Source: Tiliqua scincoides (taxonomy: Eukaryota; Chordata; Lepidosauria; Squamata; Scincidae). From it: a stretch of 64,000 bases of DNA. The notes under the pieces are model-generated. The model was not told the origin of the DNA and ran no database searches. It worked only from the letters and a program-made list of their open reading frames with translations. Location: contig NC_089830.1 of the NCBI RefSeq assembly GCF_035046505.1, forward strand, positions 19,656,561 through 19,720,560, written 5' to 3'. Position numbers and translations under genes: made by a program. Positions 35,601 through 45,882 of the stretch are shown piece by piece. Position 1 is the first letter of the stretch; every line of letters begins with the position of its first letter.

Positions 35601-38600
35601 CCCCATGTTCTTGGACTCTTCTCCCCAACCAAGACCTACAGAGACCCGCAGGCCTTCGGATCGGAGCACTTTGCACCATGCTCAACGGACAACACAACCT
35701 GTAGAGAAATCCATCACACATCCGAGAGGAAGCCAGAGGTCATTCCTATCCGAGCAGGACAGAGCAAAACCAGTCAGAGGCTTCAGAGAGCCATTGGTCA
35801 GCCCCCCAAAAAGTTCCATTCAACGTGCCTTAGGAGAGGTATTGGCCCAGGATCTGGGAATTTGTGTTGCTCTCATCACAGTTAGAGCAGGGCCTCCCGT
35901 ATAAAATCCTGAGTCCTGAGGTTTTTAACTGAAAGCATATTTCTAGTCCTCATGGTATCTTGGTGTTTACTGCTAAATGCTTAGGAAGGAGAGCAAGGTC
36001 GGGATGTCTGTGAATCCCAGATCAGACTTCTGTCTAATGCCCCATGTATACTCTCTGCCACCTTTTCTTTCCCTCTGGTTTTTCACGAGTTTTAGTCTTC
36101 CTTCTCCAACGCTTACAGCTAAAAGCTGTGCCAAATTGTGCAGTGCACTTTTCACCCAAGTAGTGGTTTTAAAACCATGTTTTGGGCAACACTTCCTTGG
36201 GAGCTAATCTGAATTTCTCAATAAGAAGCTCAAGAATAGCAGACAAAAGTCTGAGCAGAACAGCCCTCTTCCCTTGCAGTAAGCAGCCACAAGAGTGTGG
36301 TGTGGGTTCTAAGGTACATTTCTGAGTATACACAGGGCAACAGTGAGGCCCCTTGTGAAAGTAGTGCCTGCTCTAGAACGTGTTTCAGATCCCTCTGCAG
36401 CATGCATTGTGGAGCGTCCCCATGTGGCAGGGTGGTAACATCTACTGACATAGAAGCTCTGGAAAGGGCAGCTCCAGGTTCTTCCACCTTTATATCAAGG
36501 CATAATAGGCTCTCTCTCTCTCTCTCTCTCTCCCCCCCCCCAGGTGATTGCTGAAAGACTCTTCTCCTCACCTGAACCTCCAGCTCCTCATAAGGGTGAA
36601 CGTCAGAAGAGCACAAAGAATCTGAGCCTGGAGGAGGCTGCACCACAGACTGTCATCTCTCCCTCACATCCCCAGCTCCTGAGCATGGCTGCTCAGCTTT
36701 TGGAGCAAGCTGAAGGTGGGTTAGCTGGGGGTGCCAGCAGGCCTAGGAATGTTGCACTTCTTTCCCAGCTGTACCTGGAAATGCCAGGGATCAGAGTGGG
36801 GGCCTTCTGCATGCTAAGTAGGTGCTCTGCCGCTAAGCCAGAGCCTTTCAAACTTTTTCTTGCAAGCACCTCCTTTTGTGGGTAGAAAATCCTGCAAGCA
36901 TCACTCCTGCCTCTAAGGACAGGCTGTGCATCAGAGTAACAGCTTGCCCCATAGTCACCCCTGCTGTGAGGCCGGGGTCTCTAAACTTTTTGGCCAAAGG
37001 GCCACATCAAACATCTGGCTCAGTGTTGAGGGCCAGGAAAAAAAAAATTGAAATAAATACATTAGAGATGGAACTTAGATGAATGAATAAATGGGCTCAA
37101 ATGTCCAGGATTTCTCCGAACACCAACAAAGCCCAAAGCACACACTTAAATGGACCTCCATTCCACCACCCCTCAAGCACAACTCTGGTTGTGTTTGGTC
37201 AACAGGATCAGAGGCTGGCCGCGGTCTAGATAGAGGCTGGCCGCGGGCCGCATTTGGCCCCTGGGCCAGGTTTTGGAGACCCCTGCTGTAAGGGAACAGT
37301 GGCTTCAGTTGCTTCTGCCTCCTTTGCTCTGCCCCTCCTTCCCCAAACCGTGCCAGACAGTTCCACAGCCACATATTGCCCTCTGGTGTGCACACCCACT
37401 TCCACCAGGATTAGGCCATGTGGCCACCACTGCAGTGGGGCCAAAAGCCACCTGCCATAATGTGCTGGTTTGAAAAGGGCTAGATTAAGCTATGTCCTCT
37501 GGAATAGGAAAGAAGCAGATGTGGGAGGCGGGGAAGAGTTAAGCATCAGGGAAGAGCACCTGAGCACATGAAAGGCTAGATCATTCCTCCTTGATGAGAA
37601 GATGTCTACACAGATTGATGGGAAAGCTCAACAGACTTAGGAGGGGTGAGGACAGAGGCAGTTCTTGAATGTGTGCACCTCTTGTTTTGCAGACTCAGAT
37701 GGCATGGAATTTGAGGACGACCCCCTGTTGCAGGTGCTAAGGGGCCAGAGGGAGTTTGTGCGCAACCAGCTGCGGTAACTAATTTCAGCCTTAACCAAGG
37801 GTTGACTGAAAGTGCTGTCACTCACATTGACGCTTGTTCAAATTCTTTTTGCCTGCTGCCACGTTAGGGTTTTTCTTGCACGGTGTGGGTTGGGAAGAGG
37901 GGCTCAGTTGGTTGACCTTCTGTCTTTCCCTTGGCATCAGTTCATATTATACAGTCAGGAGAAGGTTAGAGGGATCAGTAGAGGGCATCTCTCCTCCTAG
38001 GTCCACCTACTGCACCATCAAGGTACCTATGGATGTATCTCTCTCTGTCTCTCTCTCTCTCTCGGTCTCTTTTAATTGCACTATATTTTTAAAAAATGAC
38101 TCAATGAAAAGTTATAGTAAACAACTAAGAAATGGCTTCTGCTGGGCTCCATTATTTTATTTATTGATTAGATTTATACTCTTGCCTTTCTCCCCGAAGA
38201 CATGCATGCAAAGATTCTTGGGCCCATTGTATCTGACTTCATTTTTCTTTCCTTAAAAGTTATTTGCATTTTCATTGGACCAAGGCAAGACAGTGTGTAT
38301 TCAGTGATTTGTGTATGAGCACTCCCTTCCCACAAATAGAATACGGCTCTGGCTGCAGAATTCAGCTTCCGGATAACCTGGTGTTCATTTTTAAAAACCA
38401 AGTCTCTAGCCCTTATGGCTGTAGCAATCAGCATGGAAGCACTCAGGAAATGCCTGGTAATCTTCCAGTTGGGGCTGTGACTGAATCACATTTTCAGAGA
38501 GGTGGAGCCTGGCACCTTCTCTGATTTTTTGCTCCTTATGCTTTGGAGCAATATAAATGGTGCATATTTTGCTATTGTTTCCTTCTATTTGATACACGCA

Positions 38601-38829
38601 GTCGCTGTCTTAGAGCTTTTCCAAACAGAAGTCTGGCAAACGGTTAATCCTCTGACATTGTTCATGTGCGGCTGTGTTTTAACTCTGGCCTCATGCTCTG
38701 TGTTGCTCTGGTGCCCTCTGGCCCTCAGAGGCGGTATGCATTTGTGCTCTGTTTTCTTGCAGAGCTGTGGATGCCCAGGTGACTCAGCTAGAAGGTTACC
38801 ATTCTGATCTAGACTCTTCTCATCAGTGA
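29682..38829 (+). CDS. PROSER3: PROSER3, proline/serine-rich protein 3 (11 coding exons)
   Basis: Poorly characterised, low-complexity Ser/Pro-rich protein; no enzymatic domain is visible. Exons: 29682-29790 (LAVFSTQGSPF), 30209-30507 (VLSPSRLQ... ending ESVIAR), 30820-30965 (YIERFRYGQPTNRQER), 31334-31395, 31951-32030 (LQERAARLLHR), 32817-32944, 33877-34058 (PEDDILFQWRLRRKMEEA), 35278-35838, 36544-36715 (VIAERLFSSPE), 37693-37774 (DGMEFEDDPLLQVLR), 38763-38829 (stop TGA 38827-38829). All phases fit, giving 1888 nt after an upstream exon ending in phase 2. Matches to remembered mammalian PROSER3 are SLPVFSIQDSPF, YINRFRQAQPTSREERQ, LQSRAARLLKRS and PEDDILYQWRQRRKLEQA. The 35838 donor (gtattg) is weak but keeps frame. 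The eighth exon carries a 66-bp in-frame tandem duplication. The next gene on the same strand is ARHGAP33, as in mammals. Confidence 0.9.
32312..32680. mobile_element. hAT-type non-autonomous element, family B, copy 3
   Basis: Flanks CGTTAGAG/AGTTAGAG (32304-32311, 32681-32688); ends CAGTGGTTCTCACAC and GTTTGAGAAACACTG. It is in the PROSER3 intron between 32030 and 32817. Confidence 0.88.
34631..34981. mobile_element. hAT-type non-autonomous element, family D
   Basis: Exact 8-bp duplication TCCTAGAG (34623-34630, 34982-34989). Ends CAGTATTTTTCAAGC and ...GTTGAGAAACACTG; interior 'gtggtacttgaggtgctat'. It is in a PROSER3 intron. Confidence 0.85.
35317..35448 (+). repeat. PROSER3: 66-bp tandem duplication within a PROSER3 exon
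   Basis: Two adjacent 22-codon units (35317-35382 and 35383-35448) both start WGSN and end GADVKSTHGEH, differing at five residues in the middle (G/D, LLVT versus SPAS). The length is an exact multiple of three, so the frame is kept. Mammalian PROSER3 as I remember it has no such repeat. Confidence 0.9.
36505..36540. repeat. CT microsatellite and C-run
   Basis: ctctctctctctctct then a run of C directly before the acceptor at 36543; it forms the polypyrimidine tract of a PROSER3 exon. Confidence 0.85.
36973..37284. mobile_element. hAT-type non-autonomous element, family E
   Basis: Near-duplicate flanks CTGTGAGG/CTGTAAGG; ends approximately CCGGGGTCTCTAAAC and GTTTTGGAGACCCCTG; interior 'ggccacatcaaacatctggc' and 'ggccgcatttggcccctggg'. 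Related to family A but distinct. Confidence 0.7.
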
Positions 38830-39147
38830 CTGGCTGGTTCCTGTGTGCCCTTCTCTGCATCTTGAGCATGCCTGAGGGTCCCTTTCCAGCCTGCTCCAGG
38901 GTTAGGGCATCAGACTGCCCCACATCCTGGGCACTTCAGCCTGGCGTCAGTCATGGAATCTGGAATTTACTGACGAGGACACCTTTTCTGGTATGCCTAT
39001 GCTACCTTGCTCCAGTGCAGGTGGCTAGCATGAATGTTCGAACCAAATGTGCAGCACAGCTGGGCATTGATTTGTCGGGAATGTCCCTAGTGCCTAAAGA
39101 GTGCCCTGTTTCCATGGTTTCTTTGTATAATTTTGTGACAAGATTAA

Positions 39148-39153
39148 AATAAA
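39148..39153 (+). terminator. PROSER3: Poly(A) signal AATAAA of PROSER3
   Basis: AATAAA lies 319 nt after the PROSER3 stop codon, in the run agattaaaataaacg, followed by a GT-rich stretch (gtgtattttt, then gagtggtgatggtttgt) typical of a downstream element. The 3' UTR would be 38830 to about 39170. Confidence 0.75.
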
Positions 39154-39169
39154 CGTGTATTTTTGGATC

Positions 39170-40655
39170 GGAATGAGTGGTGATGGTTTGTAGCAAGTCA
39201 AGAAAACTTATCCAGCGTTTCCTGTCCACTGGAGTGGTGGTAGTGGTGGTGAATGAGGGTCCAAAGCCATTTGATTTCTGGGGAGAGGCAATGGTTGAGA
39301 CACAGATCTTGTGTTTCTCCTTGTCCCTCTCTTCTCACCCTCTTTCTCTTCTCCACTGTCCGGTCATGCACTCATAGTTTTGTGTGTGTCAATCCTTTAT
39401 AAGGCAAGGGTGGGCCAAAAGTAGATGGGAGGGATTTACTGGCAGATCTCTGGGGGAACTTGCAGTGTATTGGCAAGGGTTTCTGACAACCCCCCTTCCA
39501 TTTACCCCTGCCAAATTGATCTGCTGAAACAAAGAGTTCTCGAAACGGTTTGCCTAGCAAAACTAATAAAAAACAGTTTCCTGGCCCAGAAGGGTTTGCA
39601 AAGGAGACAACGGAGGAAAGGAAAAAATGTTCTTTGATGTACATGTCTTTAAGTTCATTTGTATAGGCAGTCCTGGCTATTTACAGGCCAGTGCAGAAGG
39701 CTTCTGCGTCCTGCCTCTTCCTCCATTCCCGCCTTGTGGAAAAGAGTTCCTGGATGCCACAGTTCTGGGAGGGGAGGGGGGCCGAAGGACAGTTGGGCTT
39801 TGCAAGGCGTGAAGCTTTATCTCTAGTTTCATCCTACAGTAATGGCCATGAGCGTCGGATGGGACAGAAATCCAAATAAATCCATGCCATGATTGTGAGC
39901 CTCAGATCAGAATTTAGCCATTCGGCCTCCTCCAGCTCACTTCCTCTTCTGCAGGCCCTCCCTGTAAGTTAACCTGAACAGTGACTAGCGATCCAACTGG
40001 AGAAGCCATCTGAATTATAGTGATGCATGCCAAGGGGTTTGAACGGTCTACAGCCATGATGGCCTGTGTGGTGCCAACTGGCTGGGTTTATCAAGGAACA
40101 AGGTGCTTATTGTTATGTCGGACTGCTTGTCTCTGTTTCTTCCCCTCCTCCTCCACCATAGTCTTGTCCTCCTGGTTTGAATATCTCTCCACTTGGCTGT
40201 TGACCTTCCTGGACTCTGTCAAGCTTCAGTCTTTTGGAATCTATTCAATAATATTTAGAGTCGAACCTGGCCTATTGGCCTTAGCTGGCAGGGAAAAAGA
40301 GAGGTGTCCTTCCTTGTTCTGGATGTCCAGTCATAAAGATACAGTGGCTAATTTTTTTCAGGGCAGGCCTATCCATGAGGCGGACTCATGGGATCGGGAA
40401 GGGCACCTACTGCCTATCTTATGTGCCTCTTCCCCTCTTGGAAAAGGAAGAAGGAAACCATGGAAGAGGAAGTGCAGAGGAAAGGTGGGCTAGAGCGGCA
40501 GAGACTCTCTAGTCTTCTGCTGTCCACTCCACCGCATTCTCTCCAAATGCTTTTAGGGCCGATACACATTCCAAAACACTACTGTTTGTTGTAGATGTGA
40601 GAAATTGAATCACTGATAGATTAATGTCGAAACATGTTGCAGGTCTTTTGAACAG
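39170..40655. other. PROSER3-ARHGAP33 intergenic DNA, no feature recognised
   Basis: Unique-looking sequence between the PROSER3 poly(A) site and the CR1 element. Open frames up to 157 codons lack homology and splice support. Confidence 0.4.
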
Positions 40656-40659
40656 CATA

Positions 40660-43408
40660 AACTCTTCCTTGAAATGAGGAAACAGATCAAGGAGGTGACA
40701 AGAAGGGACAGGGTTGTAATCATGGAGGACTTCAATTATCCTCATGTAGACTGGGTCAATTTGTGTTCTGGTCACAAAAAAGGAGACCAGATTTCTTGAC
40801 ATGTTAAATGACTATGCCTTAGAGCAACTAGTCATGGAGCCCACTAGAGGACAGGTGACTCTGGATTTAATATTGTGCAGTACTCAGGACCTGGTTAGAG
40901 ATGTCAATGTTACTGAGCCATTGGGGAACAGTGATCATGCTGCGATCCGTTTTGACATGCATGTCGGGGGAAGAATACGGGGCAAATCTCTCACAAAAAC
41001 CCTTGACTTCCGACGAGCGGACTTCTCTCAAATGAAGAGGCTGGTTAGAAGGAGGTTGAAAGGGAAGGTAAAAAGAGTCTCTCCAGAGTGCATGGAGGTT
41101 GCTCAAATCAATAGTAATAGAGGCCCAGCAGAAGTGTATACCGCAAAGGAAGAAGGGCTCCACTAAGTCCAGGAGGGTGCCCGCATGGCTAACCAGCCAA
41201 GTTAGAGAGACCATAAAGGGCGAGGAAGCTTCCTTCTGTAAATGGAAGTCTTGCCCTAATGAGAATAAAAAGGAACATAAACTGTGGCAAAAGAAATGTG
41301 AGAAGGTGATACAGGAGGCCAAGCAAGACTATGAGGAACGCATGGCCAGCAGCATTAAGGGGAATAATAAAAGCTTCTTCAAATATGTTAGAAGCAGGGA
41401 ACCCACCAGAGAAGCGGTTGGCCCTCTGGATGGTGAGAGGGAAAGGGGAGATATAGGGAGACTTAGAGGTGGCAGAGAAATTGAATGAGTTCTTTGCATC
41501 TGTCTTCATGGCAGAAGACCTCTGGCAGATACCGCTGCCCGAACTGCCCCTCCTGACTAAGGAATTAAGTCAGATAGAGGTTAAAAGAGAAGATGTTTCA
41601 GACCTCATTGATAAATTAAAGATCAATAAGTCACCAGGCCCTGATGGCATCCACCCAAGATTTATTAAGGAATTGAAGAATGAAGTTGCTGATCTCTTGA
41701 CTAAAATATGCAACTTGTCCCTCAAAATGGCCACGGTGCCAGAAGATTGGAGGATAGCAAATGTCACACCGATCTTTAAAAAGGGAAAGGGGGGACCTGG
41801 GAAACTATAGGCCGGTCAACCTAACATCTATACCGGGTAAGATGGTGGAATGCCTCATCAAAGATACAATCTCAAAACACATAGACGAACAGGCCTTGCT
41901 GAGGGAGAATCAGCATGGCTTCTGTAAGGGTAAGTCTTGCCTCACAAACCTTTTAGAATTCTTTGAAAAGGTCAACAGGTATGTGGATGCAGGAGAACCA
42001 GTGGACATTATCTGGACTTTCAGAAGGCGTTCGACATGGTACCTCACCAAAGGCTACTGAAAAAACTCCACAGTCAGGGAATTAGAGGGCAGGTCCTCTC
42101 CTGGATTGAGACCTGGTTGAAGACCAGGAAACAGAGAGTGGGTGTCAATGGGCAGTTTTCACAGTGGAGAGAGGTGAAAAGTGGTGTGCCCCAAGGATCT
42201 GTCCTGGCACCAGTGCTCTTCAACCTCTTCATAAATGACCTGGAGACAGGGTTGAGCAATGAGGTGGCTAAGTTTGCAGACGACACCAAACTTTTACGAG
42301 TGGTGAAGACCAGAAGTGATTGTGAGGAGCTCCAGAAGGATCAAACTGGCAGAATGGGCAGCAAAGTGGCAGATGCGTTTCAATGTAAGTAAGTGTAAAG
42401 TCATGCATATTAGGGAAAAAAATCAAAACTTCACATATAGGCTAATGGGTTCTGAGCTGTCTGTGACAGATCAGGAGAGAGATCTTGGGGTGGTGGTGGA
42501 CAAGTTGATGAAAGTGTCGACCCAGTGTGCGGCGGCAGTAAAGAAGGCCAATTCTATGCTTGGGATCATTAGGAAAGGTATTGAGAACAAAACAGCTAAT
42601 ATTATAATGCCGTTGTACAAATCTATGGTAAGGCCACACCTGGAGTATTGCGTCCAGTTCTGGTCACCACATCTTGTTATAGTGGAGCTGGAAAAGGTGC
42701 AAAAGAGGACAACTAAGATGATTACTGGGCTGGGGCACCTTCCTTATGAGGAAAGGCTACGGCGTTTCGGCCTCTTCAGCCTAGAAAAGAGATGTCTGAG
42801 GGGGGACATGATTGAGACATACAAAATTATGCATGGGAAGGATAAAGTAGATAGAGAGATGCTCTTTACACTCTCACATAATACCAGAACCAGGGGACAT
42901 CCACTAAAATTGAGTGTTGGGAGGCTTAGGACAGACAAAAGAAAATATTTCTTTACTCAGTGTGTGGTTGGTCTGTGGAACTCCTTGCCACAGGATGTGG
43001 TGACGGCATCTGGCCTGGACGCCTTTAAAAGGGGATTGGACAAGTTTCTGGAGGAAAAATCCATTACGGGGTACAAGCCATGATGTGTATGTGCAACCTC
43101 CTGATTTTAGAAATGGATTTTGTCAGAGTGCCAGAGGCAAGGGAGGGCACCAGAACGACGTCTCTTGTTACCTGGTGTGCTCCCTGGGGCATTTGGTGGG
43201 CCACTGTGAGATACAGGAAATGGACTAGATGGGCCTATGGCCTGATCCAGTGGGGCTGTTCTTATGTTCTTAACTACAATTCCCAGGAAGCCTTGCAGGT
43301 CTCTTGTTATCTGGTGTGCTCCCTGGGGCATTTGGTGGGCCGCTGTGAGATACAGGAAGCTGGACTAGATGGGCCTATGGCCTTATCCAGTGGGGCTGTT
43401 CTTATGTT
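40660..43408 (+). mobile_element. CR1 LINE, most complete copy (partial endonuclease, RT, 3' UTR)
   Basis: Endonuclease remnant near 40711-40740 (RVVIMEDFNYPHVDW), then LDLILCSTQDLVRDV and NSDHAAIRFD (40860-40960); RT blocks [67 protein letters not shown], and FADDTKLL with the catalytic ADD; C-terminal [20 protein letters not shown] and [20 protein letters not shown]. The frame breaks several times (around 40800, 41160, 41470, 41810, 42030 and 42330). The 5' end is truncated. The 3' tail is duplicated: units end at about 43272 and 43408. Sits between PROSER3 and ARHGAP33. Confidence 0.93.
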
Positions 43409-43419
43409 CACTGGTCTCA

Positions 43420-45129
43420 GGCTCCCAGGGCCAGTGCACAGTGGGGTTACACATGCACGTCTCAGTGGGAAGAAGGAATGGTATCCTTATAGAACAGGGG
43501 TCAGAGTGACCTCTCTTTCCCTGGGGAGGGAAACAAACCCTTACCCCAGGCAGGAATATCTTGATAGCAGAGGGTACCATACAGGCACCAGCACTGAGCT
43601 TGCAGGGGAATTTTGTTGGCTGTATGGGATGCTTAGTTATTACACCCAGGGTAATACACACTCCTTGTATTACCCCTTGCTGTGTCTTCCTGTTGGGTCC
43701 CCATGAAGGGATCATTTGAAATGGAACAGGAAGGGTATCCATCCAGAGACAGCTGGGAGGGGGAAGTTGGCTGTGAAAATGTACCACTTCCCCCTTTGTG
43801 GGTTTTCTTAGCCACTCGTTGCATGCCATGCTTGCAGTGGTTAACATATGTTACCTTATAGCTGATGTTTGGGGAGGGACGCTCAGTAACTCCCCCCCCA
43901 TCCCCACTGTGCACAGAAGCCTCCTGCTCTTGTTTTGTCTCTTGTGTCCACAAAAGAGAACATGAGCCATCCATAGGAGCAGACAGTTAGCATGACTCCC
44001 TAGGGCCCTCCTGTCTGGATTCTGTTGTCAACAGCGTCGCCTGACCTCCCAGGGTTGGATACCTGTGGGGGATGCACGACGATGGACAAGAGCTGCGTCC
44101 TCCTCTAAGAACAACGTTGACCGTTATGTAACACGGTCCCTGGTTTTGTCACATCGGGGCTGGCTGATGTCAGATCAGGGCTGGTTTGTGGATGGGAGAG
44201 CTCAGTGCGGCGCTTACCCTCTAATTCCAGAAATGCACTGATGTGTGCATTTCTAATCAACAAGGCTTTGGGGTGCCATACCTGGGCCCTGTTTATGTTC
44301 TACTCTTGCGTTGTCCTGACCCCAACAGGGGTTGCTGTAGGGCTGAAGTTGATTCCTGACTCAAGGTGAGGAGAGGAGCGTCACTCACCCTTTCCCAGCC
44401 CTACAGAGAGGTGTCCCCATTGGAGCGAAGGTGAAGGCTCTTCAATCCCACCTGTGCGCCTTAGGACAGAGCTGTATCCTGGGTTCACCCATGGTACAAA
44501 AAAGGCTCATACCTGTCTAGAAGGGAAGAGCTCAGCAAGGGCCTGGCTTGTCTCCTTGGAGGTGATTCTCTTGAGCCCCACGCCAGGTCTTTTGTACCTC
44601 TGATCCCAGACCTGGAAAGGGAGGTGGCTGATTTGCAGGGGGGGGGTGGAAGAGAAAACGCCTCGGACTCCTGGGTCCTCTTATTTGCAGTTCCTGTAGG
44701 AAGGGGGCTCCTGATTTAATGCCTTACAGCCAGCAAGCCCCCCTCCCCATTTGTGGATGGGAGGCAATGATTGAAGGCCTGTGTGTGTGTGTGTGTGTGT
44801 GTGTGTATCAATGGGGAGGGGGAGATGGAGAACCAGCAGCAGGGTGGCTGGGTCCCTCCCATCTATGCCTAGCTCAAGGTTGCTGGGGGGGGGGGGGGCG
44901 GCCGGCTGGGCTAACAGAAGCCCCTTTGTGCTGTCCCTTCCAGCTGCCTCGCCGGGTGCCCCTTTTGTCTTTGTGTGTGTGCGCGTGTGTGTGTGTGTGT
45001 GAACCGGCTTCCCTGCGATCACACCACAACAGGGAAAAGGGGGGGGGAAAAAGGAAGGGGGGCTTTCTGAGCCCCCTTCTTGCCCCCTCTCTCCCCCTCC
45101 CCTCCTCTCATTCCCTTGCACCCTTTTTG
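43420..45129. other. Upstream flank of ARHGAP33, no gene recognised
   Basis: Contains GT microsatellites at 44781-44806 and 44971-45001 and G-runs at 44885-44898. No exon or transposon that I can name. Confidence 0.4.
44781..45001. repeat. Two GT/GC microsatellites in the ARHGAP33 promoter flank
   Basis: (GT)13 at 44781-44806 and a gtgtgtgtgcgcgtgtgt run at 44971-45001, 130-400 bp before the CpG-rich block. Confidence 0.9.
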
Positions 45130-45477
45130 TTGCAAGCCAAGCCTCCTGGGCGGCCGCCCCCAGCCCCCTCCTCTGCCGCCCCCTCCTCTTCCTCTGCGCC
45201 CGCCCCCGCCAGCCAGCCAGCCAGCCAGCCTCGAGCGAACGGCTGCCCGGCTGGCTCGGCTCCGCTGCCCGCCTGATCGGCTCGCAGGCTGGGGAGGAGG
45301 AGGGAGCGGAGGACGGGCCAGCCGCGAAGGGGCCGGGCCGGAGGGGAGCGGCTGGCGGCGGCAGCAGCCCTGCTCCCTCCCCTATTGTCTGCGCCCTGCC
45401 CGGGACTGGCTCGGGCTGCGGCCGCCGCTCCTGCAGCTGCCAGCCCCGCGGTGCACCGGGATCGCGGCGCCATGGTG
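45130..45477 (+). promoter_or_regulatory. ARHGAP33: CpG-rich promoter and 5' UTR of ARHGAP33
   Basis: A sharply GC- and CpG-rich block (ggcggccgcc, gcgaacggc, ggccgcgaag, gatcgcggcg) surrounds the start codon and contrasts with the AT-richer flanks. There is no TATA box at a usual distance. The transcription start is not defined by sequence; the block ends in the exon 1 donor at 45478. CpG richness continues weakly to about 45560. Confidence 0.8.
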
Positions 45478-45842
45478 GTGAGTGGAGGCTGGGGAGGGGG
45501 CGCTCTCCCCCCGGGCTGGGCTGGCTGGGTGGGTGCTGCCGGGCTGGGGGGTCTTGCTACTGAGCCCCCTCCTCTCTCTCTCCAGCCATGATGCACCTGT
45601 TACCATCGAAACCCAGCCCCACAAGCAAGACCCCACCCCAGACTGGGGGGGTGGGGCGTGGGGAGGGGGGGAAAGATGAACGCGACCCCCCCCATCATCG
45701 TGCGCTTGCCCCTCCACCCTCTGCATGGGGTGGGGGTCTCTAAAAGCCACCCTTGTCTCCAGGAGCCTGGACATTTCCAAAGGAATCGGGTCCCTCCATT
45801 GCCTCCCTTCCTAGTTTCTCGTTTTGCAATGCATGTGTGTGT

Positions 45843-45882
<40 letters not shown>

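Noticed and set aside
42316-43083. 255-codon open frame as a possible host gene
   Set aside because: It is the CR1 ORF2 C-terminal region; the same protein recurs at 7708-8319 and 53001-53429 on the other strand.
44719-45596. Long proline/glycine-rich open frames on both strands
   Set aside because: They arise from GC-rich promoter sequence and microsatellites; no homology, and the ARHGAP33 start lies within the same block.
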